DNA of 64,000 nucleotides from Bolinopsis microptera (GCF_026151205.1 NC_087075.1:8793303-8857302), one strand, 5' to 3'. Positions 42,342 through 54,979 are shown, counted from the stretch's first letter. Program-made: numbers and translations. Notes: generated from the sequence alone by a model not told the origin.

Positions 42342-42990
42342 CTTGTTATAAAATCTTGCTACCTTATTAAATTAATTGTTAGTTTTCATTATGAATTGAT
42401 ATACCGTATTAAATTTACAACCTATTATTGAAGAGCATCATGAAATTAATTCAGCTAATTTTAGGATTAGTTATTAAAGTTGGTTATTATAAAACAAAAT
42501 TGTGGTATTCAATCAGTAAGTTTGATATTTATAAAGCAAACAAGAGATCACGAATTTTCAATTTTCATACTTTAACAGAATAGAGCTAAAATAATCTACA
42601 AAATCAGACATAAAATAAACTTTTGTAAAACCAAATAATCAAAACTATCAATACAATAAATCACGTAGTAAAAGTGTGGTAGCTATTATGTAAATTATTA
42701 GAATTAGAATAATAATCAAATTTAAAAAGCATTACAATAAAAATAGTAAATAATTTAGAGATGTTTCATTCAAATCAGTCAAAAATTATTAATAGAGTGC
42801 CCTTCTAAGGACTAAGAATCAAAACATTTAGTATATATAGATAATAAGTTAATGAGTATAAAGTATGGTATAATGGTATGGTGGGTTAAAAGATTGAACT
42901 GTGGGCATGAAGGTAACCATTAAATTATTACGAAAATTACATATTAGATACCCACTTTGACATACTAAATAAAGCGATGATATTAAAAAT

Positions 42991-44025
42991 TTATAAACTT
43001 GAGTTGGACAACTGACTTTCAATAACTAAACCGGTACAACGACTCAACTCCGCATCTTTTTCCTGAAATTTTTCTGATAATTCATCAGAGAAATAATTCA
43101 CCCAATCTCCAACAATTCCCTTTCTTACGAAGACAGCTCCTTCATCCTGATTAGAATATCCAACATTCTCACAGATTTTTACATGTGTCTGCTTATTGAG
43201 GGTGGGGCTTTGTTTAAAATTCTTGAACGACAAATGCTGTTGAAGTAGAGTCTTTTCGTCATCAGTGTAACTTTTACACTCTAGAAATCCACACATAGCT
43301 TCAATGGAAATTTTCATATCCTTTTTCATGTCCTCATACTTCACAAACATAATATTTTTGTATTGAGAAAGGTAAAATGACTCAACGTGCTTCCAAAAGG
43401 GGGAATAATAACCACCGTATCCCTCTAAAAATAAACGAGACCACATTTCAAACCCGCCGTTGAACCCTTTCAAGATCTTCCAGTGATGGTAATGGGACAC
43501 ACAGACATCACGAGAATTCCTAAAGACGTGAACTATCTTAGGGGTCTTTTTTCTCATTCTGATCTGGTCAGGCAATAAATCAAAAGGAAGATGTGTTTTG
43601 ATGATCCTTGGGGATGGCATATCAGCGGCTTGTTGTATGGTATCAGGAAAGTTTACGCTAATGAAATCATCTAGAATCGCAATATGATCGATAAAAATCA
43701 TCCTTTCATCCAAGTCTATGGTTTTAGAAGTCTTGAAGTCCAGATCGTTCATCAAACACCAAACCATTTCTTGTGTCCATGTTGTTCCACATTTAGGAAA
43801 TGTGCAAATCCAAGTATCGTCATCCCTCACTTCAAACTTTCTCAGTCTCTCCAAATATTTTTCAGTTTCAGTGATGAACACAAATCCAGAAGGATTAACT
43901 CTAATAAACCCATTTTTATAGCCAGAAACATGCTTTATCAGTTCTTGAATATAACTATTTGATGTAATTTCCTGTATTTCATACTTGTCTTCAATTTCAA
44001 ATAGCAGAGGAGTTGCAGAACTCAT
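42991..44025 (-). CDS. Cytosolic sulfotransferase, SULT1 family, intact
   Basis: An intact intronless frame of 344 residues, longer than the usual 285-300 because of an N-terminal extension. The PAPS 5'-phosphosulfate loop is WICTFPKCGTTWTQE, and catalytic His is in IIKTHLPFDLLP. VFRNSRDVCVSHYHHW contributes to 3'-phosphate binding and dimer contacts, and the C-terminal loop is RKGIVGDWVNYFS. The enzyme transfers sulfate from PAPS to hydroxyl or amine groups of small molecules in the cytosol; the substrate is not predictable. A TTTTAG site just before the ATG may mark a 5' UTR intron. Two broken paralogues follow upstream on the same strand. Confidence 0.93.
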   Translation of the reverse strand: MSSATPLLFEIEDKYEIQEITSNSYIQELIKHVSGYKNGFIRVNPSGFVFITETEKYLERLRKFEVRDDDTWICTFPKCGTTWTQEMVWCLMNDLDFKTSKTIDLDERMIFIDHIAILDDFISVNFPDTIQQAADMPSPRIIKTHLPFDLLPDQIRMRKKTPKIVHVFRNSRDVCVSHYHHWKILKGFNGGFEMWSRLFLEGYGGYYSPFWKHVESFYLSQYKNIMFVKYEDMKKDMKISIEAMCGFLECKSYTDDEKTLLQQHLSFKNFKQSPTLNKQTHVKICENVGYSNQDEGAVFVRKGIVGDWVNYFSDELSEKFQEKDAELSRCTGLVIESQLSNSSL

Positions 44026-44152
44026 TTTCTAAAACCTAAAATCGATTTTCAGTAAAAAAGTTATTTTTTTTGTCAAAAAGCAAGATTTAGGTGCACAGAT
44101 TACGTTAAAACAGGCCACATTTAATATTTATTGTTACCGACGCAATTATATG

Positions 44153-44335
44153 GTTCATCTCTAACTTCATACTTTCTCAGTGTCTCCAAATATCTCTGAG
44201 TTTCATAGGGGTAAATAAATGCTGGTGGGTTTACATTTTCAAAGCCAGCAGCGTTTTTCACCAGCTCTTAAACAGCAGGAAATGAGGTAATGTCCTCAAC
44301 AACTTAACATACTGGTCTTCAATTCTAAATTCCAT
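44153..44335 (-). pseudogene. N-terminal relic of a SULT paralogue
   Basis: ATG at 44335, then MEFRIEDQYV, a shift and stop, then ELVKNAAGFENVNPPAFIYP and TQRYLETLRKYEVRDE, matching residues about 8-75 of the intact SULT. It stops before the PAPS loop. It lies between the intact gene and the second pseudogene, making a three-unit tandem array. Confidence 0.8.
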
Positions 44336-44925
44336 GGACTCTTTCTTAATTGTAAAATTCTGGTGAGTCAATTAAGATAAATCACTAAGTTTTGACACCA
44401 TTTGTTGTAAGCAACCATATTATATAAGCTAATAAAAAGGCCTTATTCCCAATGATAGAATTATCATCTTCAAAATATATTACTTGAAGTAGCTGCTTTA
44501 TTAATAACAAGATACGTATAATATGATCACACTTCTCAATGTACGTGACAGCTAGATGAAAAAGGTTGCCAACACATGAATCAGGTCAGCTATCACTGTA
44601 TTCACTGTAGATTAAAATGTTTAAAAAAATTAAAATGTAAAAACAACATCCTTATAAACTAATCAATTCTTTTATATTTAAAAGCAAAGTCTGTAATTTA
44701 CCCTCTTAAATTGTCATTAATTAGATTTAGACCTTCTGAATATATGAATCAAAATCAAACATACATAAGTAAGACACATTGACTGCCATCTGCCAATCAC
44801 CAATAAATTCTTCTCAGTGAAGTTGGTAGTTGGTGATATACCTTAAACAGGGTATCCAGCAAGTAGGATGTAATAAAACGTAAGAGAGTATCGATAGAGA
44901 TCCATGTGCATTAGTGCATAGACAA

Positions 44926-45907
44926 CTAATCTTGTGGATTGAACTGATTGAACAGTTCAATGTCTTGTTCCAAGAACTTGGCTGACATTTCCTCCGTAAA
45001 ATAATTCACCCAGTCTCCTACAATTCCCTTCCTCACAAAACCAACGCCATGTTCACTGTTCGATGAGCCTATATTTTCCATGTGCTCAACAAAATTAGCC
45101 TTGTTCAAAGTGGGACAACTTTTGAAGTTCTTGACTGACAAATGTTCTTCAAGCTGAGTCTTTTCATCTTCAGTACGACTTTTGCACCCCAGAAAGGTAG
45201 TAACTGAATTGATATTGCTCCTCAGATCTTTTTTCATGTCTTCATATTTTAAAAATATGATATTATCATATTCTGACACATAATATGATTCTACATGCCT
45301 CCAAAATGGAGAATAATAACCACTATATCCCTCCAAGAATAATCTTGACCACAAATCAAATCCACCATTGAACCCTTCTAAAAGTTTCCAGTGATGATAG
45401 AGGGACACACAGACATCACGAGAATTCCTCGAGACATGCACAATCTTCGGGCTCTTTTCTTAGTTCTGATTTGATCTGGTAGCATTGTAAATGGCAGATG
45501 AGTCTTGATGATTCTTGGAGATGGTTGTTCTGAAGCAAGTTTTATCGTGTCAGGAAATACTTCGGCTGAGGCCTCCTTTTCTATTGATATTTGTTCCATA
45601 AAAATCATCCTTTCATCCAAGTCTATGGTTTTAGCAGTTTTGAAGTCCAGATCGTTCATCAAACACCAAACCATTTCTTGTGTCCATGTTGTTCCACATT
45701 TAGGAAATGTGCAAATCCAAATATCGTCATCCCTCACTTCAAACTTTCTCAGTCTGTCCAAATATTTTTGAGTCTCACAGAGATAGATAAATCCTGGCGG
45801 ATTTATTCTAATGAATCCATTTTTAAAGCCAACTGAGTGTTGCATCAGCTCTTGTATAGCAGGAATGATGATATATCTTCGATTTCATAGTGATCCCCAA
45901 TCTCCAT
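44926..45907 (-). pseudogene. Frameshifted SULT paralogue
   Basis: ATG at 45907 (MEIGDHYEIEDIS). The frame breaks near 45870 (one base short), reopens at 45845 with MQHSVGFKNGFIRINPPGF, keeps WICTFPKCGTTWTQE and THLPFTMLP, and breaks again near 45460 in an A run (one base short). The rest (SRNSRDVCVSLYHHW ... RKGIVGDWVNYFT) is intact to the stop at 44926. All key motifs survive, so decay is recent, or one or both shifts are assembly errors. The downstream part is about as conserved as the intact gene. Confidence 0.85.
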
Positions 45908-46122
45908 TTTGGCAGTTGTATCGGGCGTCCAAGCTAATTAATTAATTAAATTATTCTAACATAAGGCAGGATTTTAAATATTACATAATGTGTAAGGAGT
46001 AAAACCCCTTTAAATTAATAAATTATGGCAATTGGATGTACCTATAGGCTCTAACTTTAAGTCTAAATCTTCTATTTTCATCGCAATACTACTTTCTAAT
46101 CCTCTTTTTCCTCTAATATAAG

Positions 46123-46540
46123 AGCAATGATTGTTGTTCTCAATAGGTCAAACCCTATGCTACTCTTTTGCTGATTAATCCCATCGCCACACTATATCGT
46201 TGACCCGATTTTCAAGACAGATTATCAACATGAGTACAATGAGAGAGTCCTTAAAGGCCACCTTCACACCACTGGTGTTCAGTACTACTGCAGGAGGAAT
46301 GGTATTTGAGGCTTCACAATTCCAGAAACATCTCGCTGAGAAGATCAGCTTCAGGGAAGGCTAAAGGTACTCTGATGTGATGTCATTTTTCAGACGCAGA
46401 CTTCAACTAACCATGGGCCTTCACATACTACAAGTAGCATTCGTGCTACTGCAAACGTGAAAGGACTCTGATGTGATTAGAGCAAGACGCAGACTGCGAT
46501 TTGGTTTGCTCAGAACTTGTATAATCTCTATCATGGGTTA
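46123..46540. pseudogene. Two LINE C-terminal relics, head to head
   Basis: Minus strand 46123-46225 reads GFDLLRTTIIAL after a damaged SGQRY...LISKRV segment. Plus strand 46231-46540 reads STMRESLKATFTPLVFSTTA, then FRRRL and IRARRRLRFGLLRTCIISI with several stops. Both share the FxLLRTxIIxL ending with 12806-12940. They look like inverted copies of one LINE ORF2 terminus. Confidence 0.5.
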
Positions 46541-47275
46541 GACATGCCAACTGCCAGAACTCTTCCACCCACGGCAATAAGTGATTTGGACCTTAACCTG
46601 ATAAACACTCCTACATCTTAAAAGGTCAGGGAGTGTTTGTTGGGTGAGGGTCACGATTATCCATTCCGAACCTCCACGTGGTGTGGCCTGGTTGGCACTA
46701 ACGGGTGGTGTACTCTCTTAGGAGAGTATAAAGGCTGAGTCTTGCCAACTCAATTACCATATGAACCAGGAAAGTAACACTAACAACTCTTAAGTCCCAG
46801 GGACATCACCTCTGAACAACAGGTCTAGCAGGCACAAGACAGTACACGCACGGATCCAGGAAACAATCAAGACAATATCAGTCCCTACGCAGAGGTTTAG
46901 AACAAAGAAAATTTCGGGCGACACTGTACCACTTCCCAGATCACTTACCGGAAGGCGCGTGGCAGACGAAATGTCTAAAGTTTCAGGAGTTACCCAAATT
47001 CAGATAATTAGTCTAACGCGCACGTTTTCCCCTCACAAGCGGCGCCAGGCATCCTGGAACAAGCACTCTAGAATGTTCGGAACAAGGACACAGCGACAGA
47101 AGTTCACCGAACACCAGAAGATCGAAATCATAACATAACTCTAGTTTTAACCACAGTTCTTTAACTGACTAGGCCGCTTCCAAATTATACCAGATCAACT
47201 GAAATTCAGCACCACCCAGTTTTAAGACATCCTTACAGGATTCCAGTTTACTAATGTTTACTCACTCTAGCTATA

Positions 47276-48805
47276 ATGCACACTCCCACGAAATCGGATG
47301 ATAGCAGTCGTTCGACTAACCGATCCAGATCACGATCTAAATCCAGACACCGATCTCGATCCAGACACCACCCCTCCTCCTCAAGACACGACACAGGCTC
47401 TCCCAATAGAGCATCTTCATCGTGGATCAGAGCAGGAAAGGATGGCAAACATCGCCCCAGTAAAACTCGGGAATCAGACAGGGAAGTACAGAGGCACCAG
47501 GCCACAGGAACAAGCAGAGACAGGAGGGCCAACAAAGCCCTTAAGGTATCAAAGGGTCAGGTAAATGTAGTTAAAACTGCTAGTGGTGGGTACCAAAAGG
47601 TACCTTACCACAAACCGGCTAGGCTCCAAACTCAAACCCAGGGTAAGGGGCCGAGAGGAAAGGAGCTAGCCTCCAAATCCAATAACCCCCCAGTACTCAA
47701 TATCCAGGACCTTCAACATCAAGTACACGCCACGTACGCCAGAATGTTAGGAAAAGACGCTGACAAGTACGAAGTCAGAGTCATTAGGAGTGATAAAGCG
47801 GCGATGACGCGAGAGGATCAGTGGACAATACAGTTCGGTGTTGCAGAGCACATAGCACAGGCAGCAAAATCAGGTCAGACAGGCGAGCACTTAGGTCATG
47901 GAGGTACCAAACTGAAACACAGGGAAATGGTAATTTTCTGCAACCAAGCAGCAGGGCCATTCTACAAAAGTGGAATCAGTAAAATTAAAGGTTATGAAGC
48001 TTTTCTCCCAGGAGAAAAACCACCAGGTACAGAAATCTATACAACACTTCCAGGAGTGGCAGCACCTCTACTGCCCAAATTACACGAGCACTTCGTAGCA
48101 GGGACCTTCGGGTCATTAACACAAAACCAGGTTCAAATTTCTAGGAAGGCATGGAGACCAGAAGGGGACAAGGAGACTAGCTGGCACGTCTACCTGGAAC
48201 TTGATGAGGAAGCTATCCAGTGGCTAAAGAACAAAAACTGGCTGTCTCCAATAGGTTTATATGTCCCCATGTGGGGACATCCCAAAGTACCAGGAATCAC
48301 AGGATTCGTTGCCCCAGACGCCGACATCAAAGCGTTGATGGCAACACTGAGACAGGAAGAGGAGGAGAACACATCAACAGGAGATAAAACGATAACCCAG
48401 GCTAAACCCGAACAGGCAGAAATTTCTTCCCCACAGGTCACACCCCAGGTCCCGGCTCTAAACAACATCCCTTTGCCGGTGGAGGACGAGAGATTCAGAC
48501 ACGTGACAGGAGGTAGCAAGGACGGGGAAAACCTAGAGGACGAGAATTTACTCCTTGATAACCCAGACCAGGAGCTAGCCGTGTTCCAGGATAAGTTGAC
48601 ACCAGACATGGAGCTGGAGCTACTGGATATAGCTATCCAGAGTGAACACACCAGTACCCCGATGAGGAGCAGGACAAACTCGGCAAGTAGCAAGAGATCC
48701 AGTAGAGATAGCAGTAACTCGCCGAATCATCAGGAGGATAGCAAGAGGAGGACACTACCCAAGATCAGTACAGATAGGACGGAATCTGAGAGCTCGCTCG
48801 ATTAA
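47276..48805 (+). CDS. LINE ORF1 protein, 509 residues, intact
   Basis: Intact frame. Residues 8-45 are Arg/Ser dipeptide-rich (RSRSRSKSRHRSRSRHH), like an RS domain. About 150-360 form a folded region (IQFGVAEHIAQAAKSG, FYKSGISKIKGYEAFLPGE, ...WHVYLELDEEAIQWLKNK). It somewhat recalls the DUF4780-like domains of other invertebrate retroelement ORF1s, but the assignment is uncertain. The tail is acidic then Ser/Arg-rich. No CCHC knuckle is seen, unusual for I-group ORF1s. By position it should bind the element RNA. Confidence 0.8.
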   Translation: MHTPTKSDDSSRSTNRSRSRSKSRHRSRSRHHPSSSRHDTGSPNRASSSWIRAGKDGKHRPSKTRESDREVQRHQATGTSRDRRANKALKVSKGQVNVVKTASGGYQKVPYHKPARLQTQTQGKGPRGKELASKSNNPPVLNIQDLQHQVHATYARMLGKDADKYEVRVIRSDKAAMTREDQWTIQFGVAEHIAQAAKSGQTGEHLGHGGTKLKHREMVIFCNQAAGPFYKSGISKIKGYEAFLPGEKPPGTEIYTTLPGVAAPLLPKLHEHFVAGTFGSLTQNQVQISRKAWRPEGDKETSWHVYLELDEEAIQWLKNKNWLSPIGLYVPMWGHPKVPGITGFVAPDADIKALMATLRQEEEENTSTGDKTITQAKPEQAEISSPQVTPQVPALNNIPLPVEDERFRHVTGGSKDGENLEDENLLLDNPDQELAVFQDKLTPDMELELLDIAIQSEHTSTPMRSRTNSASSKRSSRDSSNSPNHQEDSKRRTLPKISTDRTESESSLD

Positions 48806-48865
48806 CGGGTACAGGTATTCGGTATGTAACGTAACACTCCAGGTTTATAATCTTTTCTGTTATCT

Positions 48866-51573
48866 ATGAGTCCCAATAATTCTCGAGAGTCAACATACTC
48901 GACTTCAGTGATTCAAATCAACTTAGGTAAGAGATTTACAGCAGCAACCACACTGCACAAGGAATTAAAAACTAATCAAATCTGTTTAATACAGGAACCA
49001 GTCGTGAGGAAAGGAACAATAGGGAACGTACCAAGGAGCCACCAACAGTTTGTGCCGTACACACAGGACAAACCCAGGGTAGCAGCCCTTCTCCCGAAGG
49101 ATTTAGGAAGAAAAACCATGGTACTATCAGGACTAAGCTCAGGCGATAATATTACCCTCAGGTGTTGCATAAACAAGGATCTATCTATTATATTGACCTC
49201 AATATACATGGATATCACAAAGGACATCCCTAGCGATCTAATCACAAGGATAGCAAGTTACGCAGAACGAGAGAGACTACCGCTGATAGCATCAGTGGAC
49301 TCCAACGCACATCACACTGCTTGGGGGCACAACAGTACAAACACAAGGGGCAGATCACTCCTACAGTCAATCAGCTCCAACAACCTTGCTATCTGCAACA
49401 CAGGTAAAACCCCAACTTTTGTAGGTAAACAAGGCCACTCTGTTATAGATCTCACACTTTGTAATCAACTAGCACTTAACCTTATTAGAGATTGGAAAGT
49501 GGACAAAGGTAAATCCCTTTCCGATCACGAGGCGATTTCTTTTAAGCTAAGATTAGGGGACCGTGTTAGCTTTACCACCAGATCCACATCCAAATGCGAC
49601 TGGGTACTATACAACCAGCATCAGAGTTGGACAGACATCCTTTCTGGTTCTCATCAGTCAGGACAGCAACTGATCTCAACTCTCGGCAACACTTTCTTTC
49701 GGATATACTGCGAAGAAGCTTCGACTCCGCCTGCCCCATCACACGGGGAACCCTGCGATCTTCAGTACCCTGGTGGACAGCTGAACTCACCACAGCCAAG
49801 CAGACTTCTAAAGCACTGAGACGCAAAGCTAACCGAACCAGGAATAATCAAAACTGGGAACTTTCCAGGGAGGCAAACAGGACATATAAAACACTTCTAA
49901 CCCAGGCTAAACGTACAAACTGGAAACAATTCTGCGACAACCTAAAAGGGACCTCAACCCTAGTTAGGGTACACAAAATTCTCAGCTTTAACAAATCAAC
50001 ACAGGGCAACCTCAACAGCGTAAGGAAACCGGACGGTACACTAACTGAGTCGCCTCAGGAAACACTAACAGTACTTAGTGACACACTCATCCCTAGCGAC
50101 GGACCAGTGATAGATCAAACTCCGTATCATGGAGGAGATCCACTAACCATTATCTAGATTACAGCTCCCAACAGGGTTGATAGAGCAGTACGCGAACTAC
50201 AGCTCAAGAAAGCAGCTGGTCCTGACCAAATTAGGAACGAGATGATAATCAATGCCTGGGATCTCATCAAAGATCCGGTCCGCATGATATTTCACAACTC
50301 ATTGGCACTAGGAATCACGCCAGAACCATGGCACCACACCACAGGTTGTATTATTCCAAAACCTCTCAAGTCAGATTACACTAACCCTAGAGCCTTCAGG
50401 ATTATTTCTCTAACCTCTAGCTTTCAAAAACTGCTAGAAAGGCTTATACTCTGGCACCTCGAACTGGACCTCAAAATACCAGCTAAACTCACCAAAAACC
50501 AACATGAATTCAGGAAAGGTAAATCAACGGAATCAGCGATTCATCTACTAACCCGCAGGATCGAAGATGCGATGGCAACAGGTCATTACGCCCTAGGTGT
50601 TTTCCTAGACATCAAACAGGCTTTTGATGCAGTTAGCTTCACAGCAATTAGAGAAGCCTTGCTGGAAGCCAACATCCCCCCTACTATAGCTCAGTGGATT
50701 TTCTTTATGATTAGCAACAGGTACATTACTCTAACCTACTGTGATTACAGTATCACAAAACAGGCTACTAAAGGTAGCCCACAAGGAGGAGTACTGTCTC
50801 CACTTTTATGGAATCTAACACTTAACACCTTTCTTAGCAGCCTAGGTATCCACAGCAACTTCGTCCAGGCTTTTGCAGACGATCTGGTAATTCTCATTCG
50901 AGGAATATGTAAAGTTACAGTCAAAGATATAGCCCAACAACAACTCAGTAACATCAGCAGTTGGTGTACGAGCAAAGGCCTAAAACTCAGTGGTACCAAG
51001 AGTACGGCAATCCTGTTTACTACAAAACGGGACAATACCCTAGACTCCCCGCTAGTTGTTGATGGTATTACAGTCCCCACGGTTAATAGTACAGTCTATC
51101 TAGGTGTTACCTTTGACCAGAAACTAAACTGGGGTCCTCACATCCTAAAAAAATGTGATAAGGCCATAGGACAACTCCACGCTTGTAAACAAGCGGTAGG
51201 AAAATTATGGTGCATCTCACCAGCTGGGGTGGGATGGATATTTAACCAAGTTATCATTCCTTCACTAGGGTATGCAGCGGTTGTTTGGCAACACTCAACT
51301 GACAGAAGCTACATCACGGTTAGAATGGAGACAGTACAACGACAAGCAGCCCTCATGATCACTAGAGGACTGAAAAGCACTCCAACTCCCAACCTAGAAA
51401 TTATGGCTAGTCTCCAGCCTATCAGTTTTAAACTTAAATCCTTAGCAATCAAATCTGCCTTGAGGCTTAAATTACAAGGAACCTGGAATAAACAGTACAA
51501 CTACAACCAGATAGGACTTTGTAAATCTCACGCCCACAACGCGGAGAAAATGCTAGCTAACATTATAGTCTGA
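48866..51573 (+). pseudogene. LINE ORF2: AP endonuclease and reverse transcriptase
   Basis: Endonuclease frame 48866 to about 49700: QINLGKRFTAA, IQEP, SVDSNAHHTAWG, SVIDLTLCN and SDHEAI cover the AP-endonuclease catalytic set. A one-base shift near 49700 moves to the frame of PWWTAELTTAKQ. A TAG at 50155-50157 interrupts just before RVDRAVRELQLKKAAGPDQI. RT motifs follow: A FLDIKQAFDAVSF, B TKGSPQGGVLSPLLWNL, C VQAFADDLVIL. The frame stops at 51573, where the foldback element begins; the RNase H part is 3.4 kb downstream. Confidence 0.88.
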
Positions 51574-51589
51574 GACGAAACGAAATCTC

Positions 51590-54500
51590 GTTAGCTTTTC
51601 GTGTTAAAAGCGATTTCTCGACGGTTATCACCTCTCAAGATGATTTTTAAAACATTTGGCCACTATTGCATTTTTGAAATAAATGCAATAGAGGCGTTTT
51701 CGGCCACACCCTTTTTCAGGGTTTCGCGGTCACTCGAATTTGTGTATTTCAGTCCAGGAAGGTCTTAAAGACTATTCCGATACACCAAAATGTGCCTAAT
51801 AGACACATTTATATAAAACTTATGAAGCAACATATACCTTAAAATGCTTCGTTTCGGAAATATGGTCGAAAAACGGTTTTTGGATTGACGCAGTCCATAA
51901 TTTCCATGATTTTTGGCATTCCCGCCTAGGAAGGTCGTAGAGACTATTCTGATACACTAAAATGTACATAATGGCCACATTTATATACAACTTATGAAGC
52001 AACATATACCCTAAAAGGCTTATTTTCCGAAATGTGGCTGAAAAACGGATTTTTGCCGAGCGAACAATGACAATATTCACAAATGGGCTATTGGACTGTT
52101 AACTAGAACGGTCTTAAAGACTCATGAGCAACATAGCATTTGTCACAAGATGTAAGATGAGTCACTTTGTATCCAGAAACACCTACAAAAATTGGAGAAT
52201 GATCTACTTTATTGGGCATCTCTCTTAATTAAATGGGCCAGGCCAGCAGCATATTTGTGTCTTACGAAAGGGCGATTTTTCAATTACGGTTTCTTTAGTA
52301 AAGGTCAATGGGTCAGTTGCTAACAGTAAATTGTTCGCAATTGCCGACTCATGCACATCATATACTCAAAAACGCTCACTTTAGGAGTGATTAGTAAATA
52401 AGTTTAACTACTGCATGATTTGTGAAAACTCCAACAATTTTTTGTTGGCACCAATTTAGCCAAAATGTAATGACCAAAATTCAACTTTCTATTTATTCAT
52501 GCCATGAAACTTAACCATGATATGTGCTAAGAATACCGGACCTAAAATAATTCGGCACTGTTTCCGGGCCAGATTGTTGCTTGACCACTGACCAGTACTT
52601 CAGAATGACCCCATATCCTTTTTTTCAGTCGCATAGATTTTCCCATCGTATGATAATGCGTGTCATTAACTGGCTAGTTCTTCTGTTATTACAGCAGTGA
52701 GCTGCCTCGAGATCTTATCTGGGGATTGGCACAAATACTAGAACATTAGAACTGTAATTCTAGAACCTCAAATAAAGGTTACTTGGCAGAATAGCATTAT
52801 CAGGGTTCGAGATTTGACTGAGGGCATTCAGGTAACATACCAGGTTCATATCACCAGTTGAGGTGAATCTTAATTTCGGCATGCAATGCCTTATAACTAT
52901 AAGTTATAAGATTATAGTAGGATCACGGGGTTTATATAATAGAAGGTCTCGAGATGCTGATTTGGCTATTTAGGTTTTACATGTGAAATTTTTCCAGCTG
53001 TGGGTAAAGTGGATTTTAGAGCGGGGAGGGGGTCTTAATGACCAAAATCTGAACGATCTCTTACTTACGGGACACTACAGGACAAGGGACGGATCTCGGG
53101 CCTAATAGCTGGAGTTTGCACCTAGATGGTCAACGTGAGGATAGCATGAGGATTTAGGATGCTCTGCCTGCCTTTCATAAGGCCTTGTAACCCCGAAAGC
53201 TGGTATATCTTATCTAAATTAACCTTGGTTACATCCCGTGCTGTTCCGAATATATATTTTGATTTATAGGTCCAATATCAAGCAAAAAGTCTGATCTCCG
53301 ACGCGAGGATCTCCAAACTCCGATCTTAAAGTTGAATCTCAGAGCCAAAAAGAGGAACCTAAGCCTTGGTTCCTCTCTTTGAGAGTCAAGCAGGACGGTG
53401 TTATCAACTCAAAGTCGGATTCGTAGCACAATTGAAAACCAAAGAATAAAAATCTTAATGAATTTCCCGACATCCTAAAATTAATATCAGGTCGTATTCG
53501 ATTCAGTGGCCCAAACTCCAATAGGTTACAAGACTTAAGTTCAAGTCGAGGAACACTTTGATTAAGCATGATCCTTGTCTAGTTGGAATTTTCACATATC
53601 ATGCAGTAGTTATCTACTAATCACTCCTAAACTGAGCGTTTTAGAGTCGAATCTCGAACCCTGCCAGGCCATGCGGCCAAGTAATTTTAATCTGAAGTTC
53701 TTGAATTATAGTTCTAATGTTCTAGTACTAATGTATTAGTGCCCTAGATAAGATCTCGAGGCAGCTGTAATAACAAAAGAGCTAGCCAGTAACCACTTGA
53801 TTAAAAACGAGGAAATGACACACATTATCATACGATGGTAAAATCTATGCGAACCAAACCACTGCGGTATTATTGAACTGCGGCCAACAGATCTCAAACC
53901 AAGGATTACAGACCAATATTGGTCGAGACAGCAAAATCAATCATAATTTCAAAGTGGCGTACTGGTCAGCGGTCAAGCAACAATCTGGACCGGATCCAGT
54001 GCCGATTTATTTTAGGTCCGGTATAGTATTCTTGGTACATATATCATGGCATGAATAAATAAAAAGTTTGAAGTTGAATTTTGGTCTGGCACATATTATA
54101 TTTAAAAATTAAATTGGTGCCAAGGAAAAATTGTTGGAGTTTTCACAAATCATGTAGTAGTTATTTACTAATGACTCCTAAAGTGAGCGTTTTTGAGTAC
54201 ATGAGGTGCATGAGTCGCCAATTGCGACCAATTCTCTGTTAGCTGCCGACCCTTTGACCTTAAGAAACCGTAATTTTGAAAAATCGCCCTTTCGTAAGAC
54301 TCAAATATGCTGCTGGCCTGGCCCATTAAGAGAGTTGCCCAATAAAGTAGATCATTCTCCATTTTTTGTAGGTGTTTCTGGACACAAAGTGACTCATCTT
54401 ACATCTTGTGACAAATGCTATGTTGCTCATGAGTCTTTAAGACCGTTCTAGTTAACAGTCCAATAGCCCATTTGTGAATATTGTCATTGTTCGCTCGGCA

Positions 54501-54975
54501 AAAATCCGTTTTTCAGCCACATTTCGGAAAATAAGCCTTTTAGGGTATATGTTGCTTCATAAGTTGTATATAAATGTGGCCATTATGTACATTTTAGTGT
54601 ATCAGAATAGTCTCTACGACCTTCCTAGGCGGAAATGCCAAAAATCACGGAAATTATGGACTGCGTCAAGCTAAAAACCGTTTTTCGGCCATATTTTCGA
54701 AACGAAGCATTTTAAGGTATATGTTGCTTCATAAGTTGTATATAAATGTGTCTATTAGGCACATTTTGGTGTATCGGAATAGTCTTTAAGACCTTCCTGG
54801 ACTGAAATACACAAATTCGAGTGACCGCGAAACTCTGAAAAAGGGTGTGGCCGAAAACGCCACTATTGCATTTATTTCAAAAATGCAATAGTGGCCAAAT
54901 GTTTTGAGAATCATCTTGAGAGGTGATAACCGTTGAGAAATCGCTTTTAACACAAAAAGCTAACGAGATTGCCTT
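51590..54975. mobile_element. 3.4-kb foldback element inserted between RT and RNase H
   Basis: Left arm about 51590-52822 and right arm about 53647-54975 are inverted copies. They begin AATCTCGTTAGCTTTT and stay alignable by eye over about 1.2 kb, including CAAAATGTGCCTAATAGACA and CTCGAGATCTTATCT. The spacer is about 0.8 kb and holds a further copy of part of the arm. No transposase-like ORF exists. The host LINE frame resumes on the far side (NGWDPTINYTG leading into RNase H), so the insertion splits ORF2. Exact ends and the target duplication are unresolved. Confidence 0.85.
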
Positions 54976-54979
54976 TTAG

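Noticed and set aside
43684-43962. Plus-strand ORFs antisense to the sulfotransferases (also 45505-45836)
   Set aside because: They are shadows of conserved SULT codons; both copies give similar shadow ORFs because the sense sequences are paralogous.
48190-48693. 167-codon minus ORF within LINE ORF1
   Set aside because: Antisense shadow; the plus frame has a 509-codon ORF in the correct LINE context.
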